A stretch of 33,996 bases of DNA from Acidobacteriaceae bacterium (GTDB lineage Bacteria > Acidobacteriota > Terriglobia > Terriglobales > Acidobacteriaceae), in NCBI GenBank assembly GCA_030040425.1, contig JASHTS010000044.1, forward strand, positions 1 to 33,996, in the 5' to 3' direction. Below the pieces are notes generated by a model, which worked only from the letters and a program-made list of their open reading frames with translations, ran no database searches and had not been told where the DNA came from. The position numbers were made by a program, and so were the translations under genes. Positions within the stretch are counted from its first letter, which is position 1; each line of letters opens with the position of its first letter. Positions 31,287 through 33,996 of the stretch are shown piece after piece.

Positions 31287-31929
31287 TGCGAATGCCCCTT
31301 GAAAATCAGCTCAAGACCAGCGTGGACTAAGGATTGGATCCATGCGGGATGCGGAGCCCGAACGGAAGATTTCTCCCGGGCGGACAAAAGACGCATCACG
31401 TGCTGCTTTTGCTACTTAATCGCCAAAGTTCGAACTACAAGCTAAAGTTTTCGTTGCGGCCTGAGCCTCGTTAGTTGCTTTTTCACCGACTGCGCGGGGG
31501 CCTCGAAAAAATAAGGACGGACCGGTGGGCAATTGTCGCAAATCCAGAAACCGCGGGCAAGCATTTTCCGCGGGTGATTTCACCGCTGCGCGAAGACCGG
31601 GACAGACACGTGGAACCTTCCCGTTCGCCGCGGCGTCCCGGGAAACAGACTTGGGCGCAGGTGAGGCGAAAGCGTACCCATCTTACTCCTTTCCTGAGAA
31701 AGCGCAACGCGGATCAAGGATGGGATCGACCGCCACCGGCGGCTTTATCGCCAGTAAACGGCGTAATCTGCGGTTTGACGGCTCATGCGCGGGCAGCGCT
31801 TGAAGAAACGGCAGACATTGCGATGACAATCTGCTGACATTTCGCGGATTGACTGCGTACCGGACACAGGGAGATTCCCTAGGTACGCGAACGAAGGTAA
31901 CGGGTCGAAATGATCCTGGCGCGGAGCGG
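31287..31929. other. 643-bp intergenic region, nothing certain
   Basis: I see no supported gene, tRNA or known RNA here. The DNA is less GC-rich than the coding parts. A minus-strand frame of 74 codons at 31483-31707 is rich in Arg and Ser, lacks a Shine-Dalgarno and does not look like a protein. CCGCGG occurs twice, 11 nt apart, at about 31551-31573 and could form a weak stem. The promoter of the 1040-aa gene should lie just right of 31286. A long 3' region or an unrecognised small RNA is possible. Confidence 0.4.
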
Positions 31930-32607
31930 TTAAGCAGCCGGTTGGGCGTGGCGGTTCCGGCGCGCCTGAGCCAGGATCTCGATGACCTCTGCGTCGGGGG
32001 TGGGATCGAAGTTGCGATAGAAGCGGCCGACGGCTTCGAAGGGATCGGGCTTTGCGAAGGCGATGACGCGATCGACTTCAGCGAGAAGGGCGCGGCAGGT
32101 CGAGGGAGCAGCGACGGGGACGGCAACGATGACCTCGCGGGCGCGGGAACGGACAGCGCACCCGGCGGCGCGCATGGTGGCGCCAGTGGCGAGACCGTCG
32201 TCGACGAGAAGGACAGCGCGGCCGGCGAATTCGAGTGGAGGACCGCCGCCGCGAAAAATGCGCTCGTCTTCCGCAAGCTGGAGCTGCTCCATGCGGCCGA
32301 GATCGCGCACGGTCTCTTCCGGGATGCGCAGGGCCTGGATCACACCGGCGTTGAGGACGAGCGTGCCGCCGCCGGCGATGGCGCCCATGGCCAGTTCCTC
32401 CTGGTCCGGCGCGCCGAGCTTGCGCACGGCGAGAATATCAAGGGGAAGATGGAGTGCGGCAGCAACTTCATAGGCGACGGGAACGCCGCCGCGGGGTAAG
32501 GCGAGGACGATGGAATCCGGGGGTGGGGGCAGCTCGCGGAGGGTTTGCGCCAGGATACGGCCGGCGTCTCTGCGGTCGTTGAAGAGGACGTGGCTTTCGC
32601 GGAACAT
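31930..32607 (-). CDS. Phosphoribosyltransferase-domain protein
   Basis: This 225-aa type I phosphoribosyltransferase has the PRPP-binding loop AVLLVDDGLATGATM at residues 131-145 and the earlier ALPRGGVPVAYEVAAAL and LDILAVRKLGAP blocks. The family is common next to stress and erythromycin-esterase-type genes. It is annotated as a phosphoribosyltransferase of unknown substrate, not one of the named purine or pyrimidine salvage enzymes. Length is typical. Acidic Glu70-Glu71 and MGAIAGGG form the usual insert. The ATG at 32607 lies 14 bp after the sufT stop, so it is probably in the same transcript, although no functional link to Fe-S assembly is known. Confidence 0.9.
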   Translation of the reverse strand: MFRESHVLFNDRRDAGRILAQTLRELPPPPDSIVLALPRGGVPVAYEVAAALHLPLDILAVRKLGAPDQEELAMGAIAGGGTLVLNAGVIQALRIPEETVRDLGRMEQLQLAEDERIFRGGGPPLEFAGRAVLLVDDGLATGATMRAAGCAVRSRAREVIVAVPVAAPSTCRALLAEVDRVIAFAKPDPFEAVGRFYRNFDPTPDAEVIEILAQARRNRHAQPAA

Positions 32608-32621
32608 GGCAGTCTCTGTCT

Positions 32622-33212
32622 TCAGAAGCGCGGGATTCCGCCGATCTGGACGAAGCCGGATCCGGAGCCGCCGTCGAGCTCCATGCCCAGTTGCAGACGC
32701 GCGGCTTCCGACATGCGGCTTGGGCTCCAGGGAGGGTCAAAAACGACCTCAACCTGGGCTTCGGCGACCTGGGGCAGGCGGAGGAGCTTGCCCTCCACGT
32801 CGGCCTTGAGCACGTTGCTCATGCCGCAGCCAGGCGAGGTCATGGCCATGCGGACGGCGATGTTGTTGCCGGCAGGCGTGGGCGTGATGCCGACAGAGTA
32901 AACAAGGCCGAGCTCGACGATGTTGACCGGCAGCTCCGGATCGTAAACGGTTTTGAGCGCGTCCCAGACGAGGGATTCGGTTAGGGTTTCTTGCTGGTTT
33001 TGGTCAAGAGGTTCGGTTGGGGTTGCGAGACCAAGGGTGTCCGCATCTTCGGCGGCGATGCGGAAGATGGCGTGGATCTCATTCGAAACGGTGAAGGCGC
33101 CGCCACGTTGCTGGACGATGCGCACGGCTGTGCCCTTAGGGAGGGTCTGGCGCTGGCCGCTGGGAACGGCGATGACGGCGCAATCGCGGGTGAGGTGGAT
33201 GGGATCGGCCAT
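32622..33212 (-). CDS. sufT: Fe-S cluster assembly protein SufT (MIP18/DUF59 family)
   Basis: This 196-aa protein has an N-terminal extension of about 85 residues (the SufT-specific part, LTRDCAVIAVPSG, GTAVRIVQQRGGAFTVS) and a C-terminal MIP18-like domain. The domain runs from ALKTVYDPELPVNIVELGLVY, through the conserved cysteine in MTSPGCGMS, to VFDPPWSPSRMSEAARLQLG. SufT helps maturation of Fe-S proteins in bacteria that use the SUF system. The ATG at 33212 has GGGAG about 9 nt upstream and is preferred to an ATG eight codons earlier. It lies 222 bp after sufU, with a cluster of palindromes in the gap. Confidence 0.93.
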   Translation of the reverse strand: MADPIHLTRDCAVIAVPSGQRQTLPKGTAVRIVQQRGGAFTVSNEIHAIFRIAAEDADTLGLATPTEPLDQNQQETLTESLVWDALKTVYDPELPVNIVELGLVYSVGITPTPAGNNIAVRMAMTSPGCGMSNVLKADVEGKLLRLPQVAEAQVEVVFDPPWSPSRMSEAARLQLGMELDGGSGSGFVQIGGIPRF

Positions 33213-33238
33213 TGAAAAAAACTCCCAGACATTCATCC

Positions 33239-33347
33239 GGGGCTAAAGCCCCGTCGTCTTTCTGCTTTCAGCCGCCCGCTCCTTCCGGCGGGCTAAAGCC
33301 CGCTTCTCCCTTTAGACGGCCGCGTTCGGCACGGCTGAAGCCGTGCC
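33239..33347. repeat. Cluster of perfect palindromes between sufU and sufT
   Basis: Three perfect palindromes lie in about 110 bp: GGGGCT-aa-AGCCCC (33239-33252), GCGGGCT-aa-AGCCCGC (33288-33303) and GGCACGGC-tgaa-GCCGTGCC (33328-33347). The first two share the core GGCTAAAGCC. GCCCGC at 33274-33279 could also pair with GCGGGC at 33288-33293, giving a competing fold. The third is the inverted counterpart of the palindrome at 89-108, including the adjoining CTTTC. These are dispersed repeat units; in the suf transcript they would form strong hairpins between two genes. Confidence 0.75.
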
Positions 33348-33434
33348 CTTTCAAAGCCGATCCCGTAGCCGCCTCATTTCGACGGTGACGGCTCGCGATC
33401 GCCAGTCGCTTTCAAAGCCCAACTTGTAACCGCC

Positions 33435-33884
33435 TTATTCGGTGGTGACGGGCTCGCCTTCGCCGTGGAGCGCGGCTTCAAAGGTGTGCCAGGCGAGCGT
33501 GGCGCATTTGACGCGGGCGGGAAACTCCGAGACGCCCGCAAAGACCTCAAGTTTGCCCAGGGAGGCGCGGTCGCCGTTGGCATTCTGGCCGGTGACCATC
33601 GAGTGAAAACTCTTGAAGAGCTTTTCGGCCTCGGCGGTGGTTTTGCCTTTGAGCGCCTGCGTGAGCATGGAGGCCGAGGCGCGGGAGATGGCGCAGCCGT
33701 TGCCCTGAAACGCGATGTCCTCGATCACGTCTCCCTGGGTGGCGAGATAGATGGTGCAGCGGTCGCCGCAGAGGGGATTGAAGCCCTCGGCCTTGTGCGC
33801 GGGCGGCGCGAGCGCGCGGTAGTTGCGCGGCGACTTCGCGTGCTCGAGGATGACCTCCTGATACATGTCGCGCAGATCGGCCAT
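33435..33884 (-). CDS. sufU: SufU-type Fe-S assembly protein (NifU/IscU family)
   Basis: This 149-aa protein has the three conserved cysteines of the family, Cys39 in NPLCGD, Cys64 in GCAIS and Cys127 in VKCATLAW, with Asp41 after the first. The insert of about 20 residues between the second and third cysteines marks SufU rather than IscU. It binds zinc and accepts sulfur from the SufS desulfurase, passing it to cluster assembly. The start codon overlaps the stop of sufS by one base (TGATG), so the two are translationally coupled. Length is normal. Confidence 0.95.
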   Translation of the reverse strand: MADLRDMYQEVILEHAKSPRNYRALAPPAHKAEGFNPLCGDRCTIYLATQGDVIEDIAFQGNGCAISRASASMLTQALKGKTTAEAEKLFKSFHSMVTGQNANGDRASLGKLEVFAGVSEFPARVKCATLAWHTFEAALHGEGEPVTTE

Positions 33885-33996
33885 CAGCCCAGCACCTCCC
33901 GCACTTTCTCGATACCGCGGGCGAGGGCGTCGATCTCTTCGAGCGTATTGTAGGCGGCGAAGGAAGCGCGCACGGTGGCGGGAATGTTGAAGCGCT
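33884..33996 (-). CDS. sufS: Cysteine desulfurase SufS, C-terminal end (cut by the window)
   Basis: Only the last 36 or so codons are present. They encode RFNIPATVRASFAAYNTLEE and then a helix ending KVREVLG before the TGA at 33884-33886. This is the usual C-terminus of SufS-type desulfurases (the R-x-S-xx-xYNT segment carries a conserved active-site arginine). SufS frees sulfur from cysteine for SufU. It is followed directly by sufU, as in many Gram-positive and acidobacterial suf operons. The rest lies outside the window. Confidence 0.85.
   Translation of the reverse strand, partial: RFNIPATVRASFAAYNTLEEIDALARGIEKVREVLG

Noticed and set aside
31483-31707. 74-codon minus-strand frame in the 31.3-31.9 kb gap
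   Set aside because: Arg/Ser-rich, no Shine-Dalgarno and no plausible domain; composition matches non-coding DNA.

Overview
The window is GC-rich and densely coded, and looks like an Acidobacteriota chromosome (Terriglobia-like). The reasons are three secreted von Willebrand-type proteins of the kind known as 'VWFA-related Acidobacterial domain', many short palindromic repeats between genes, and a gene content of ordinary core metabolism and cell envelope. The taxon is an inference. No rRNA, tRNA, CRISPR array or prophage is visible. Long open frames run antisense to most genes because of the high GC content; they were set aside.

Layout. 1-1.9 kb: an inverted-repeat element, a trans-sulfuration enzyme (- strand) and a possible 36-aa gene. 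1.8-3.3 kb: the most mobile-looking part. A Y1 (RAYT-type) transposase gene is flanked by REP-like palindromes, a transposase-less copy of the same element (a REPIN) lies beside it, and a less GC-rich membrane-protein gene sits between the two. 3.4-5.6 kb: two overlapping VWA genes (-). 5.8-10.5 kb (+): a DUF1015 protein, then an envelope operon of amidase, GerMN protein and glutamate racemase joined by GTGA overlaps, then enoyl-ACP reductase. 10.5-14.7 kb (-): a compact operon of NAD(P)H-hydrate repair enzyme, TsaE, a DlgD-type reductase and an adenosine deaminase. 14.8-16 kb: a single-pass membrane protein (-). 16.1-18.4 kb: MntH and its likely regulator of the DtxR/MntR family (-), with an AT-rich candidate control region between them. 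18.9-21.6 kb: TolC-like and EmrA/HlyD-like efflux genes (-) with no inner-membrane pump beside them. 21.8-22.5 kb: a sigma-region-4-like protein (-), divergent from polyphosphate kinase (22.96-25.1 kb, +), which is followed by a polytopic membrane protein and an overlapping methyltransferase gene. 27-31.3 kb (-): a 1040-aa secreted protein of unknown function and a third VWA protein. 31.9-34 kb (-): the end of sufS, then sufU, a palindrome cluster, sufT and a phosphoribosyltransferase.

How the genes work together: several groups look like working units. These are peptidoglycan precursor supply and remodelling (racemase and amidase), manganese uptake with its sensor, Fe-S cluster assembly (SufS-SufU-SufT), and metabolite repair with tRNA modification (NnrE/D-TsaE). 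The least explained parts are the REPIN/RAYT module with its bracketed gene, the 1040-aa protein with its VWA partner, the sigma-4-like protein opposite ppk, and the membrane protein/methyltransferase pair after ppk.
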